A DNA stretch of 32,529 bases from Clostridia bacterium (lineage in GTDB: Bacteria; Bacillota_A; Clostridia; Christensenellales; Aristaeellaceae), in assembly GCA_017399225.1 (NCBI GenBank), contig JAFQEB010000073.1, positions 1 through 32,529 of the forward strand, given 5' to 3'. The notes beneath the pieces were generated by a model. It was not told where the DNA came from and searched no databases. It saw only the letters and a list, made by a program, of their open reading frames with translations. Made by a program: the position numbers and the translations under genes. This document shows, one piece after another, positions 1 to 7,383 of this stretch (position 1 is its first letter; every line of letters begins with the position of its first letter).

Positions 1-1
1 A

Positions 2-115
<114 letters not shown>

Positions 116-151
116 TTCCCCCTTTGTCGGGCATTTGCCCGACCTTCATAT

Positions 152-223
152 TCCTCAGTAGCTCAATGGCAGAGCACCCGGCTGTTAACCGGGTTGTTGT
201 AGGTTCGAGCCCTACCTGGGGAG
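152..223 (+). tRNA. tRNA-Asn (GTT), copy 1
   Basis: The cloverleaf is complete: acceptor stem TCCTCAG/CTGGGGA with one T-G wobble, D arm with AGCTCAATGGCAGAGC, anticodon stem CCCGG/CCGGG around CTGTTAA (anticodon GTT), and T arm GTAGG-TTCGAGC-CCTAC. The discriminator is G. The terminal CCA is not encoded. It lies 36 bases after the 5S gene and is followed directly by a terminator hairpin, so the two are processed from one transcript. Confidence 0.97.
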
Positions 224-228
224 CGCAA

Positions 229-256
229 AGCCAGTCGCATCAGCGGCTGGTTTTTT
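229..256 (+). terminator. intrinsic terminator of the first 5S/tRNA-Asn unit
   Basis: The stem CCAGTCGC/GCGGCTGG, with one G-T pair and the loop ATCA, is followed by six T. It sits six bases past the tRNA end. Confidence 0.9.
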
Positions 257-309
257 CGTGCATATAAATCTATTTCTGGGACAAACTGAACATCAGCATA
301 AAAAATATG

Positions 310-338
310 TTGACACCGCAGGCGGATGGTGCTAAAAT
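310..338 (+). promoter_or_regulatory. sigma-A promoter of the second 5S/tRNA-Asn unit
   Basis: A consensus -35 TTGACA (310-315), a 17-base spacer and a -10 TAAAAT (333-338) end 15 bases before the second 5S gene. The unit is therefore transcribed independently of the first one. Confidence 0.85.
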
Positions 339-353
339 AAACAAGTACCGTTT

Positions 354-467
354 CCGGTGGTAATGACGAAGAGGTTCCACCTGTTCCCATACCGAACACA
401 GCAGTTAAGCTCTTCAGTGCCGAAAGTACTTGGCTGGACACGGCCCGGGAGGATAGGTCGCTGCCGG
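354..467 (+). rRNA. rrf: 5S ribosomal RNA, copy 2
   Basis: This is a near-identical copy of the 5S gene at the window start, differing at a few bases (for example GACGAAGAGGTTCC against GACGGAGAGGTCCC). The conserved loop B/C and 3' segments are intact. It has its own strong promoter and is followed by a second tRNA-Asn. Confidence 0.95.
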
Positions 468-501
468 ATCCCTTTTGTCGGGTTTTGCCCGACCTTCATA
501 T

Positions 502-573
502 TCCTCAGTAGCTCAATGGCAGAGCACCCGGCTGTTAACCGGGTTGTTGTAGGTTCGAGCCCTACCTGGGGAG
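502..573 (+). tRNA. tRNA-Asn (GTT), copy 2
   Basis: The sequence is identical to the tRNA at 152-223, with anticodon GTT, an intact cloverleaf and no encoded CCA. The 34-base spacer from the 5S gene resembles the first copy's, so the whole 5S-spacer-tRNA block was duplicated with a period of about 350 bases. Confidence 0.97.
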
Positions 574-579
574 CGCAAG

Positions 580-606
580 GCTGATCGCATGTGCGGTCAG
601 CTTTTT
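580..606 (+). terminator. intrinsic terminator of the second 5S/tRNA-Asn unit
   Basis: A perfect 9-bp stem GCTGATCGC/GCGGTCAGC (one wobble) with loop ATGT is followed by TTTTTCTTTT. Between here and 690 no gene is visible. A GGAGG at 618-622 stands seven bases before an ATG that is followed at once by TAA. Confidence 0.9.
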
Positions 607-689
607 CTTTTGCCCTTGGAGGATAACGGATGTAAACAGTGAAGGGAGAACTCGTCTCTGATCGCAAGTGATCCAATCATATGAAAAGA

Positions 690-727
690 CCCCTGCGAAC
701 CGGATGAGTGCCGGTGGCAGGGGCTTT
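690..727 (-). terminator. terminator hairpin after the rhamnulokinase pseudogene
   Basis: Outer stem ACCCCTGC/GCAGGGG(T) and inner CCGG/CCGG pairs are followed on the minus strand by GTCTTTTC. It lies about 30 bases past the stop codon of the rhaB remnant. Confidence 0.7.
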
Positions 728-754
728 TGGGGTGGACTCACAGACGGGAGAGCA

Positions 755-1934
755 TTATCCTTTCGGCCAATACGTTTGGATCGCAAAGCTCTCCGGCAGC
801 GCTGCACGGAAGGCGGCCAGATCGCCAAATGCGCCGTCTGCGATCATCTGTGCGGCGAGGTTGCCCAGGGCGGCGCTTGGGGCAGGGCCGGCGTATAAGG
901 GCAGGCCGGTCGCATTGGCGACCTGCTGGCTCAGCGTTGCGTCCCCGGTGTCGTCGCCAAGGAGGTGGATGCCTGTGAAGCTTTTGCCGGTCAGGGTGCT
1001 CATCTCCCGGAGGGCATCGGGGCAGCACGCCGGTTCTGCAATGGGCTTGAGGAAGCGGATGGAATGCCCGTAGCCGCCCTCGTTGCTGAAGCCGCCCGCC
1101 AGCGCGGCGGAGGACAGCACCGGCATGGGAAGCTCTGTGCCCAAATGGTGCGGGGTGCCAGTGAAGAGGAAAGCAGCATCCCCTTTTTGGGGCCGGAATA
1201 GCCATGCTGGCGCTTCCGGCATCATGGGTGGACACCAGCAGCACGAGGGCGTCAAAGCCCGTCTCAGCCGCGATTTCCGGGCGAAAACGGCCCAGCAAGC
1301 GTCCGGGCTGGCGGATGGGCGTGCGGAACCACTTTTCCGGCAGCCCTGCTGCGGTCAGGATGGTCTCCGACCAGGTGCCGGTGGCGGCGTTGCACAGCGC
1401 GGAGGCGGAGATGCCCGTCCACTCGTGGGCTTTCACTCCGGTCAGGGCATAGGCCAGGTATTCCGGGATGAGCAGGAAGTCCTCGGCCGTCTCGGCGTAT
1501 TCGGGGTGCTCCCGCAGCAGCGCCATCATCTGATACACGGTGTTGGAGGGCCTTTGGGCGACGCCGCACAGGCCATAATGGAATACCAGGGGGAGGGATT
1601 CCTCCAGCAGGGCGTCCATGCCGTGGGTGTAGTCATCCCGGCAAGCCACGGTGTCGCCAAGCAGCTGACCGGCTGCATCCAGCAGCACAAAGTCCGAGGC
1701 CCAGGCGTCGATACCGATGCTCACGGGCGTGAAGCCCTGGGTGTGGGCGGCCTTCAGGCCTGCGACCACATGTGCTTCCAGGGCTGCGATATCCCAGCAG
1801 AGACGGCCGTTTTTCATTTTTGCGCCGTTTGGGAAGCGGTAGATCTCCCGGGTCATGATGCGGCCATCCTCCAGCCAGGCAGCGACGTGCCGCCCGCCGG
1901 CGGTTCCGACGTCAATGGCAAGATAAACGTGCAT
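755..1934 (-). pseudogene. rhaB: rhamnulokinase (FGGY kinase), frameshifted and internally deleted
   Basis: Rhamnulokinase phosphorylates L-rhamnulose in rhamnose breakdown. The N-terminal part, from ATG 1934 (GGAGTG ribosome site), reads as the family does: phosphate loop YLAIDVGT, RFPNG, the IGIDAWASDFVLLD segment, NTVYQ and THDAGSA. At the run of five A (T at 1184-1188) the frame changes; removing one A restores FLFTGTPHHLGTELPMPVLS and NEGGYGHSIRFLKPIA. Two further faults are independent of that homopolymer. The region that normally follows RFLK (GLWLLQE onward, roughly 75-90 residues) is missing, so even the repaired protein would be about 390 residues instead of about 470-490. The ATP-site GGGS loop reads GDDTGD. 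The frameshift alone could be a sequencing error, but the missing block and lost glycines argue for real decay. It follows the GH105 gene by 47 bases and was probably co-transcribed with it. Confidence 0.85.
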
Positions 1935-1981
1935 AGCATTTCACTCCATCAGATACTTGCGGGGCGTTTCCGGCGATTTCT

Positions 1982-3034
1982 TTACAGCCGGGCATCACTG
2001 CGCATCAGCTCGGTGAGCATCAGGAAGGTCAGCCCCTGCCCGTAGGCGGTGGGGGTGACGATAATGTCCTTGTAGTGCTGCAGGTCGCTACCCATGCCGG
2101 TGCCGCCGGATACGCCCTGCACCGCGCCGGATTCGTCGATCTGCCCCAGCACGGCCTTCGCGGCCAGGTTGCCCATTTCGATGTACTTCTCCTCCGTCAG
2201 CAGGCCCATGCGTATGCCCTTGAGTACACCGTAGGCGATGGCGGCGGTGGCGCTGGTCTCGCAGTACACGCCCTCCACGTCGATCAGGGTGTTGAACAGG
2301 CCGTTGACGTGCTGGTACTTCCACAGGGCCAGCACCTGATCCTGCCAGGCGGAGAGGATCATGCGCATGGCGGCGTTGTCGCGGCCGGTGATGTCCTTCA
2401 GCTCGATGGCGGCGGCGGTGAACCACGCGTTGCCCCGGGCCCAGAGGGCGTTGGCATAGTTGTGGCGGCGGTCGAAGGTCCAGCCGTGGTAGAACAGGCC
2501 GCTGACCTTGTCCTGCAGATAGCGGATGTGGATCAGAAACTGGTACTCCGCCTCGTCGATCCACTCGGGGCGGTTCAGCACCATACCGGCCTTGGCCAGG
2601 AAGAGGCAGACCATGAACAGCGTATCGCACCAGAGCTGCTGGTAGTGCTTGTTCCACACCGTGCAGTGCTGGAGGCCGCCGTATTCGGTGCGGGGCATCT
2701 CCTCCATCACCCATTTGGCCCAGCTCTCGATATGGGGCAGATACGCGGGGTTGCGGGTCTCCTGATACAGGCAGGTCAGCGTCAGCACGGGCGCAACGGT
2801 GTTGACGTTGCGGTGGGGCTGCTCAGGGCGGTTGAGCATATCGTTATACCAGCCGGTCAGGTAGCGGAGGATGCCGGCGTCACCGCTTTGCTGATAGGTC
2901 TTGTAAATGCCATAGAGCGCCACGCCCGTGGGCCACTCCCAGTTGTTCATCGTCAGGTGCCCGCGGGAGGGGTCATTGCCGTCAGCCCTTTGCAGCATAC
3001 CCAGCACCTTGTCGGCGATCTGCCCGTAATCCAT
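1982..3034 (-). CDS. GH105 unsaturated rhamnogalacturonyl/glucuronyl hydrolase
   Basis: The GH105 (YteR/YesR) family removes the unsaturated uronic acid left on oligosaccharides by polysaccharide lyases, usually during rhamnogalacturonan breakdown, and acts inside the cell. The 350 residues match family length and show no signal peptide. The LWCDTLFM segment carries the conserved Asp that acts as acid/base in YteR, and WARGNAWFTAAA is the typical substrate-binding stretch. Repeated aromatic-rich helices fit the (alpha/alpha)6 barrel. The start is taken at ATG 3034, which has AGGGAG eight bases upstream; the longer open frame to 3196 runs back through the promoter. A rhamnulokinase remnant follows, which supports a former rhamnogalacturonan use operon. 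Confidence 0.88.
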   Translation of the reverse strand: MDYGQIADKVLGMLQRADGNDPSRGHLTMNNWEWPTGVALYGIYKTYQQSGDAGILRYLTGWYNDMLNRPEQPHRNVNTVAPVLTLTCLYQETRNPAYLPHIESWAKWVMEEMPRTEYGGLQHCTVWNKHYQQLWCDTLFMVCLFLAKAGMVLNRPEWIDEAEYQFLIHIRYLQDKVSGLFYHGWTFDRRHNYANALWARGNAWFTAAAIELKDITGRDNAAMRMILSAWQDQVLALWKYQHVNGLFNTLIDVEGVYCETSATAAIAYGVLKGIRMGLLTEEKYIEMGNLAAKAVLGQIDESGAVQGVSGGTGMGSDLQHYKDIIVTPTAYGQGLTFLMLTELMRSDARL

Positions 3035-3067
3035 GTTAAGCGCTCCCTTGCAGTTTTCTCTGCCAGT

Positions 3068-3096
3068 ATTATACCAAAGCGCGGCCTTGCCCGCAA
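3068..3096 (-). promoter_or_regulatory. promoter of the GH105 gene
   Basis: On the minus strand TTGCGG (3091-3096) and TATAAT (3068-3073) are separated by 17 bases, about 35 bases ahead of the GH105 start codon. The -35 element is weak. Confidence 0.55.
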
Positions 3097-3107
3097 GGGA
3101 AACAAGC

Positions 3108-3135
3108 GGCCTCCGGAGCGTTTGCTCCGGAGGCC
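3108..3135 (-). terminator. terminator hairpin after degV
   Basis: A perfect 12-bp stem GGCCTCCGGAGC/GCTCCGGAGGCC with a 4-base loop lies 16 bases past the DegV stop. The T tract after it is poor (GCTTGTTTCC), so termination may be incomplete and GH105 may receive read-through. Confidence 0.65.
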
Positions 3136-3150
3136 ATGCGTATATGCACT

Positions 3151-4002
3151 TTATTCGCCGGCGATGAACAGCACGCCCAGGGTGCCGGGGCCGCAATGGC
3201 TGGAGATCACGCCGCCCGCGCGGGTCACGTGGATCTCGTCAAAGCGGTTCAGGCCCTCCAGCCAGCTGCGGACGGGCGCGATGGTCTCCTCCGTGCAGCC
3301 GGAATGGGTGATGAACACATGCTTCTTGTCGGCCTTGAGGAGCTCCTCCTCCATTTCGGTGGCGTAGGAGAGGATCACGCGATCCATCTTGCCGCGGTAC
3401 TTCTTGCCCGGGGCCATCTTGCCGTCGGTCACGCCGATGCGGGGATGCAGCTTCAGCGCGCCGCCCATCATGGCAGCCAGACCGCTGCAGCGGCCGCCGC
3501 GGTGCAGATAGGTCAGCGTATCCACCACGAAGCTGGCGCGCACCAGCGGGCGGATCATCTTGATCTTCGCGGTGATCTCCGCGGCATTCATACCGGTCTG
3601 CGCCATTTCCGCGGCAGTGATGACCTGCAGGCCCACGCCGGTGGAGAGATTCTTGGAGTCGATCACTGTCACCAGATGCTTGGCGTTCAGCTGCTCGGCA
3701 GCCATGCACATCACATTGTAGGTGGAGGACATGGAGCCGGAAATGGTGAAGCAGATGACCTCGCGGCCCTCGCGGACGTAGGGCTCGAAGACGGAAATGG
3801 CTTCGTTCAGGGAGCAGGCAGCCGTCTTGGGGCTGCTGCGGTGCTGATCGGACCACTGATAAATTTCGTCCGGGGTCACGCCGCGCCCATCCTCAAAGTC
3901 CTGCTCGCCCAGAATAATATGCAGCGGCAGTACGTCGATATCGTAGCGTGCGATCAGCTCCGGGGAGAGGTCGCAGGTGCTGTCGGAAATGATCTTGACC
4001 AT
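3151..4002 (-). CDS. degV: DegV family fatty-acid-binding protein
   Basis: DegV (FakB-like) proteins bind one free fatty acid in a pocket; FakB members present it to the kinase FakA for phosphorylation. The 283 residues fit the family length. The N-terminal IISDSTCDLS and the central FTISGSMSSTYN carry the Ser/Thr residues that hold the fatty-acid carboxylate, and VDTLTYLHRGGRCS and the C-terminal HCGPGTLGVLF are conserved family segments. The start is set at ATG 4002 (MVKIISDST), where the family begins; the open frame extends 28 codons further without family resemblance. The ribosome site is modest (GAGG, 11 bases ahead). No fakA is in the window, so the lipid role is inferred from family only. 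Confidence 0.9.
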   Translation of the reverse strand: MVKIISDSTCDLSPELIARYDIDVLPLHIILGEQDFEDGRGVTPDEIYQWSDQHRSSPKTAACSLNEAISVFEPYVREGREVICFTISGSMSSTYNVMCMAAEQLNAKHLVTVIDSKNLSTGVGLQVITAAEMAQTGMNAAEITAKIKMIRPLVRASFVVDTLTYLHRGGRCSGLAAMMGGALKLHPRIGVTDGKMAPGKKYRGKMDRVILSYATEMEEELLKADKKHVFITHSGCTEETIAPVRSWLEGLNRFDEIHVTRAGGVISSHCGPGTLGVLFIAGE

Positions 4003-4096
4003 AAAAGGAAATGCCTCGCTTTCTTGGATGAGGGGGGGTTCTGCGCGCTGAAGCAGACGCGGATGCAGGAGGAACAATACGTCCATCCAATACTAC

Positions 4097-4125
4097 ATAA
4101 TGCCATAAAAGCGCGCTGGAATCAA
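4097..4125 (-). promoter_or_regulatory. possible promoter of degV
   Basis: The minus strand reads TTGATT (4120-4125), 17 bases, CATTAT (4097-4102). Each box matches consensus at four positions. The position gives a leader of about 90 bases before ATG 4002. Confidence 0.45.
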
Positions 4126-4186
4126 CCCTTTTCCGGGAAGTTTTAAGAAAATGTTAAAACAAAGACGAATCGCCCTGCGGGGATGG

Positions 4187-4215
4187 TTGACAAGGAGGCG
4201 AAAAAATGCTATCAA
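4187..4215 (+). promoter_or_regulatory. possible promoter of the MATE gene, overlapping a strong ribosome site
   Basis: TTGACA (4187-4192), 17 bases and TATCAA (4210-4215) make an acceptable promoter. However, AAGGAGG at 4193-4199 stands seven bases before an ATG at 4206, and transcripts from this promoter would start downstream of that ribosome site. Either the promoter or the ribosome site is real, not both from the same transcript. Confidence 0.45.
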
Positions 4216-4257
4216 TAGGAAGGTTTGTATATTCCAACAAAGCATATGAGGTTATGG

Positions 4258-5652
4258 ATGCGTACCTTTTTTGAAAAGTATGACAGGAATATGGCTCGGG
4301 TCATCATGACGCTGGCGTGGCCCACCATGCTGGAGCAGCTGATGCAGACCGCCGTGCAGTATATCGACACGGCGATGGTCGGCGCCCTGGGGACGGAGGC
4401 CACAGCAGCCGTGGGCGCCACCACGACCGTCGGCTGGCTGGTGGGCGGCATGGTGTCAGCCTTCGGCGTAGGCTTTCTGTCCTTCATTGCCAAGGCCTGC
4501 GGCGCCAGGGATCGGCAGGCTGCCTCCCGTGCCTCGGCGCAGGCGGTGCTCGTCACCCTTACGGCGGGCCTTCTCTTCACGGCGATCACCCTGGGCCTGA
4601 GCGGCCTTGTGCCCGTGTGGATGCAGGTGGACGAAGCTATTCAGCCCCTGGCGTCGCGCTATTTCTTCATCCTGTATCTGCCCATGCTGCCCAGGGCCGC
4701 GACGATCATCTTCGGCACCGTTCTGCGGGCTGCCGGGGATACCAAAACGCCCATGAAGGTCGGCGTGGTGGTCAACCTGATCAACGTCGTGCTCAACTTC
4801 CTGCTCATCTATCCCACCCGTTCCCTGACGCTGCTGGACTGGACCTTCACCATGCCCGGCGCAGACCTGGGGGTGGAGGGTGCGGCCATCGCCAGCGCCA
4901 TTGCGGTTGCGGTGGGCGGATTGTATATCACCCTGGTACTCTGGCGGCACCCGATGATCTCCCCGCGTGGGCAGCGCTTCCGCCCGGACTGGCAGATCCT
5001 CCGGCCCACCTTCCGTGTGGCGATCCCCAACATGTTCCAGCGCTTTGGCACTTCCCTGGGCTATGTGGCCTTTGCAGCCATGATCAATGACCTGGGCGAG
5101 ATATCAACGGCGGCCCATACCATCGCCAACACGGTGGAGAGCGCCTTCTACATTCCCGGTTACGGTATGCAGACGGCGGCGGCCACCCTGGCGGGCAATG
5201 CCTACGGCGCAGGGGATCGCAGCGGCATGAAGCGCCTGGCCCGGATGTTCATCCCCATCGAGGTGGGGCTGATGGTGCTTTCCGGCGGGCTGCTGTTCTG
5301 CCTTGCAGGGCCGCTGGTCGGGCTCTTCTCCAGCGACGATGAGGTCATCCGGCTGGGCGTAACGGTGCTGCAGATGGTGGCGCTGTCCGAGCCCTTCTAC
5401 GGCTTCTCCATCATCGTCGAGGGGATGATGCAGGGCGTGGGCCGCACGAAGCAGCCTTTCATCTTCAATGTGATCGGCATGTGGGCGGTGCGCATCCTGG
5501 GTACCTGGCTCTGCACGCGAAAGCTGGGCATGGGGCTGGTGGCGGCCTGGGCCTGTATGATCGCCCACAACCTGCTGCTGTTTGGCCTGTTCCTGTTCTG
5601 CTATGTGCGGGGGACGTGGAATCCCCTGGCAGACGTCAAGATCAAAGCATAA
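4258..5652 (+). CDS. MATE family efflux transporter
   Basis: MATE exporters drive drugs or metabolites out across the membrane using Na+ or H+. The protein has about twelve hydrophobic segments in two related halves. The first half begins ARVIMTLAWPTMLEQLMQTAVQYIDTAMVG, the typical MATE helix 1 with an embedded Asp/Thr. VLRAAGDTKTPM and GMMQGVGRTKQPF are the matching family signatures of each half. The start is uncertain. ATG 4258 has GAGG six bases ahead and is used here. The frame stays open back to TTG 4225. The best ribosome site (4193-4199) serves an ATG at 4206 in another frame that ends in the run of six T at 4266-4271. The nearest neighbours point away or converge, so it is probably monocistronic. 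The substrate is unknown. Confidence 0.88.
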   Translation: MRTFFEKYDRNMARVIMTLAWPTMLEQLMQTAVQYIDTAMVGALGTEATAAVGATTTVGWLVGGMVSAFGVGFLSFIAKACGARDRQAASRASAQAVLVTLTAGLLFTAITLGLSGLVPVWMQVDEAIQPLASRYFFILYLPMLPRAATIIFGTVLRAAGDTKTPMKVGVVVNLINVVLNFLLIYPTRSLTLLDWTFTMPGADLGVEGAAIASAIAVAVGGLYITLVLWRHPMISPRGQRFRPDWQILRPTFRVAIPNMFQRFGTSLGYVAFAAMINDLGEISTAAHTIANTVESAFYIPGYGMQTAAATLAGNAYGAGDRSGMKRLARMFIPIEVGLMVLSGGLLFCLAGPLVGLFSSDDEVIRLGVTVLQMVALSEPFYGFSIIVEGMMQGVGRTKQPFIFNVIGMWAVRILGTWLCTRKLGMGLVAAWACMIAHNLLLFGLFLFCYVRGTWNPLADVKIKA

Positions 5653-5654
5653 TG

Positions 5655-5690
5655 AAAGCGGAGGCGCGGCAAAGGCTGCGTCTCCGCTTT
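5655..5690 (+). terminator. terminator between MATE and the flavodoxin gene
   Basis: AAAGCGGAG/CTCCGCTTT form a 9-bp outer stem with further pairing inside, just past the MATE stop codon. It also lies downstream of the convergent flavodoxin gene and could serve both. Confidence 0.75.
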
Positions 5691-5738
5691 GTGTACCCGG
5701 TGACCGGCCTTGCGGGGCCGCACCGGAAGGGGTGTGGT

Positions 5739-6233
5739 TTACTTCGCGGCCCAGGCCAGCACGGCTGCCAGCTCCTTTTCGCTGACGAAATCGCCGCCGC
5801 TTTGCAGCAGCTCCGCCATGCGGGCCTCGCCGGGGGCAGCGTCCTTCTTGCTTGCCATGGCCTTGGTCAGCATTTTGATGACCAGCTTATAAGGCCCCTT
5901 GAGCTTATTGATATCCATGCCGCCCTGCACGGTGAAGACGGGTACCTCCGCCGGGAGGGCGCAAGATTTGCGGGCTGCCTCGTCCTGCGCGCCGGTGTCG
6001 CCCAGACCCACGCCGATCACGGCCTGGATCCCAAAGCGCTTGGAGGCCTTTCGGCAGCCCTTCACCGAGCCGGCCATCAGCCAGCCCATGTAAATGATGG
6101 ATGTGCCGGCGGGCAATGTCTTTTGCGCGTCGCTCAGCGTGTGGGCCGGAATTCCCAGCTTCTCCGAAAGGATGGCTGCATAGCGGGCGGTGTAGCCCGT
6201 GTTGGATGTGTAAACGATCGCCTTTACGTTCAT
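5739..6233 (-). CDS. flavodoxin-domain protein
   Basis: The N-terminus VKAIVYTSNTGYTARYAAILSEKLG is the FMN phosphate-binding loop (TSNTGYT) and first helix of flavodoxins. The 164 residues are longer than a simple flavodoxin and resemble the flavodoxin-like domain found in clostridial electron-transfer or protoporphyrinogen-oxidase-like proteins. VIGVGLGD at about 73-80 may be the second FMN-contact strand. The C-terminal third is charged and helical. GGAGG stands six bases before ATG 6233. It lies 54 bases downstream of the GH43 gene on the same strand, separated by a dispersed palindrome. The redox partner is unknown. Confidence 0.75.
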   Translation of the reverse strand: MNVKAIVYTSNTGYTARYAAILSEKLGIPAHTLSDAQKTLPAGTSIIYMGWLMAGSVKGCRKASKRFGIQAVIGVGLGDTGAQDEAARKSCALPAEVPVFTVQGGMDINKLKGPYKLVIKMLTKAMASKKDAAPGEARMAELLQSGGDFVSEKELAAVLAWAAK

Positions 6234-6257
6234 ACAGTTCCTCCAGATGTCCCGTAG

Positions 6258-6276
6258 GGGCGAGCATTGCTCGCCC
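6258..6276. repeat. short dispersed palindrome GGGCGAGC-ATT-GCTCGCCC
   Basis: A perfect 8-bp stem with a 3-base loop fills the 54-base gap between the GH43 and flavodoxin genes. Motifs of the form TAGGGGCGAGCATTGCTCGCCC are, from general experience, common intergenic repeats in gut bacteria. No T tract follows on either side, so it is not a classical terminator. Confidence 0.6.
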
Positions 6277-6287
6277 GCCGGTGTTGC

Positions 6288-7151
6288 TTACTTGCGGCGC
6301 AGCAGCCCGTCCTCCTCCACGACCTCGAAGAAGTAGGGGCGCTCCTCCAGGTGGGTGTTGGGGCTGTGCAGGGTCATCATCAGCTTGCCTTCCTTCGTGC
6401 GGAAGACCATGCCGTGGCCGCCGTCCTTCATGAACAGGGGCTCTACCTGCTTGAACTCGCCGTAGATCTCGCCGTTCTTGCTCACCGCCAGGCCCTGGGT
6501 GTAGCCTTCGGCGGAGAAGGCGGCCCACAGCATCAGCAAATTGCCGTCGCCGGTGCGCCACATGAAGGGGCCGTCGGTAACGAAGGAGGGCATACCCATC
6601 ACGGGCCGGCCGGGAACGATCCACTTCGCCTCGGAGGCGGTGAAGAGCAGGCGCGGCGGGCCGGCGGGGGTCTTCAGATCCTCGCTGAGCTGCATCGCCC
6701 AGATCTCGCCGTCGATGGCCTGCACCCACTCGTGGCAGAACACGATCCACGGCTTGCCCTCGCGGTCGACATAGAAGGTGCCGTCCAGGCACTCCCAGTG
6801 ATGGGGCGTGACGGGGCCCTCCGAGTGGGGCTTGAAGGGGCCCAGGGGGTTATCTGCCTTGAGGATGGCGGTGCCGCGACACATGTCGTCCTTCTTGAAG
6901 GAGGCAAACATGTAGAAGCTTCCCTTCCACTGGTGCACCTCGGGGGCCCAGTAATTCTTCGTTGCCCAGAAGGAGCCGTCGTTGTGGAAGATCTCGATGG
7001 GCTCCGACCAGTTCTCCAGATCGTCGCTCACATATGCGTCAAAGCCGTCCGCCTCGCCCCAGCAGGTGGCGCCGCGGGTGCCGTAGAGGTAGTACTTATC
7101 CCCGTGCAGCAGCACAAAGGGATCGCGGATATTGATATCGGTCAGCTTCAT
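6288..7151 (-). CDS. GH43-type glycosidase, single domain
   Basis: GH43-type five-bladed propeller enzymes release arabinose, xylose or galactose from plant hemicellulose and pectin. This one has 287 residues and no signal peptide, so it would act on imported oligosaccharides. The start NIRDPFVLLHGDKYYLYGT contains the catalytic-base Asp at residue 10 in the usual RDP context. NYWAPEVHQWKGSFYMF is the second blade, with Glu where many members have Asp (APDV). CLDGTFYVDREGKPWIVFCHEW follows. The general acid cannot be assigned with confidence. AAGGAGG lies eight bases before ATG 7151; the longer open frame to 7520 runs through the promoter. The substrate is unknown. Confidence 0.82.
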   Translation of the reverse strand: MKLTDINIRDPFVLLHGDKYYLYGTRGATCWGEADGFDAYVSDDLENWSEPIEIFHNDGSFWATKNYWAPEVHQWKGSFYMFASFKKDDMCRGTAILKADNPLGPFKPHSEGPVTPHHWECLDGTFYVDREGKPWIVFCHEWVQAIDGEIWAMQLSEDLKTPAGPPRLLFTASEAKWIVPGRPVMGMPSFVTDGPFMWRTGDGNLLMLWAAFSAEGYTQGLAVSKNGEIYGEFKQVEPLFMKDGGHGMVFRTKEGKLMMTLHSPNTHLEERPYFFEVVEEDGLLRRK

Positions 7152-7196
7152 AAAGAGACCTCCTTGTGAAATTGTACGGCCTGTATACCTGAGAAC

Positions 7197-7225
7197 AGTA
7201 TAGCAGAGATGCCGGGGAAATGCAA
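7197..7225 (-). promoter_or_regulatory. promoter of the small GH43 gene
   Basis: The minus strand shows TTGCAT (7220-7225), 17 bases, TATACT (7197-7202), about 45 bases before the start codon. Confidence 0.5.
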
Positions 7226-7383
7226 TCGGGGAGGGCATGAAAAATGCCCCCGGGTGAGGGCGATGGAAGGCTGAAGGATCTGTATGTTTTTTCAGAATGA
7301 GGCTAACCATATCCCTTTTCATGCTACTATACAGGTGAAAACAGCTGTTGTGCCTGCGGACGCGCGGGCAGAAAGGAAGCAGG

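Noticed and set aside
1184..1188. Programmed frameshift in rhaB
   Set aside because: Joining the frames needs a +1 shift, the site lacks a recognised programmed signal, and the downstream part has independent defects.
1083..2045. Long plus-strand open frame of 320 codons opposite rhaB
   Set aside because: It is antisense to the rhamnulokinase remnant, has no family resemblance and is rich in His/Gly/Gln, as expected from the opposite strand of GC-rich coding sequence.
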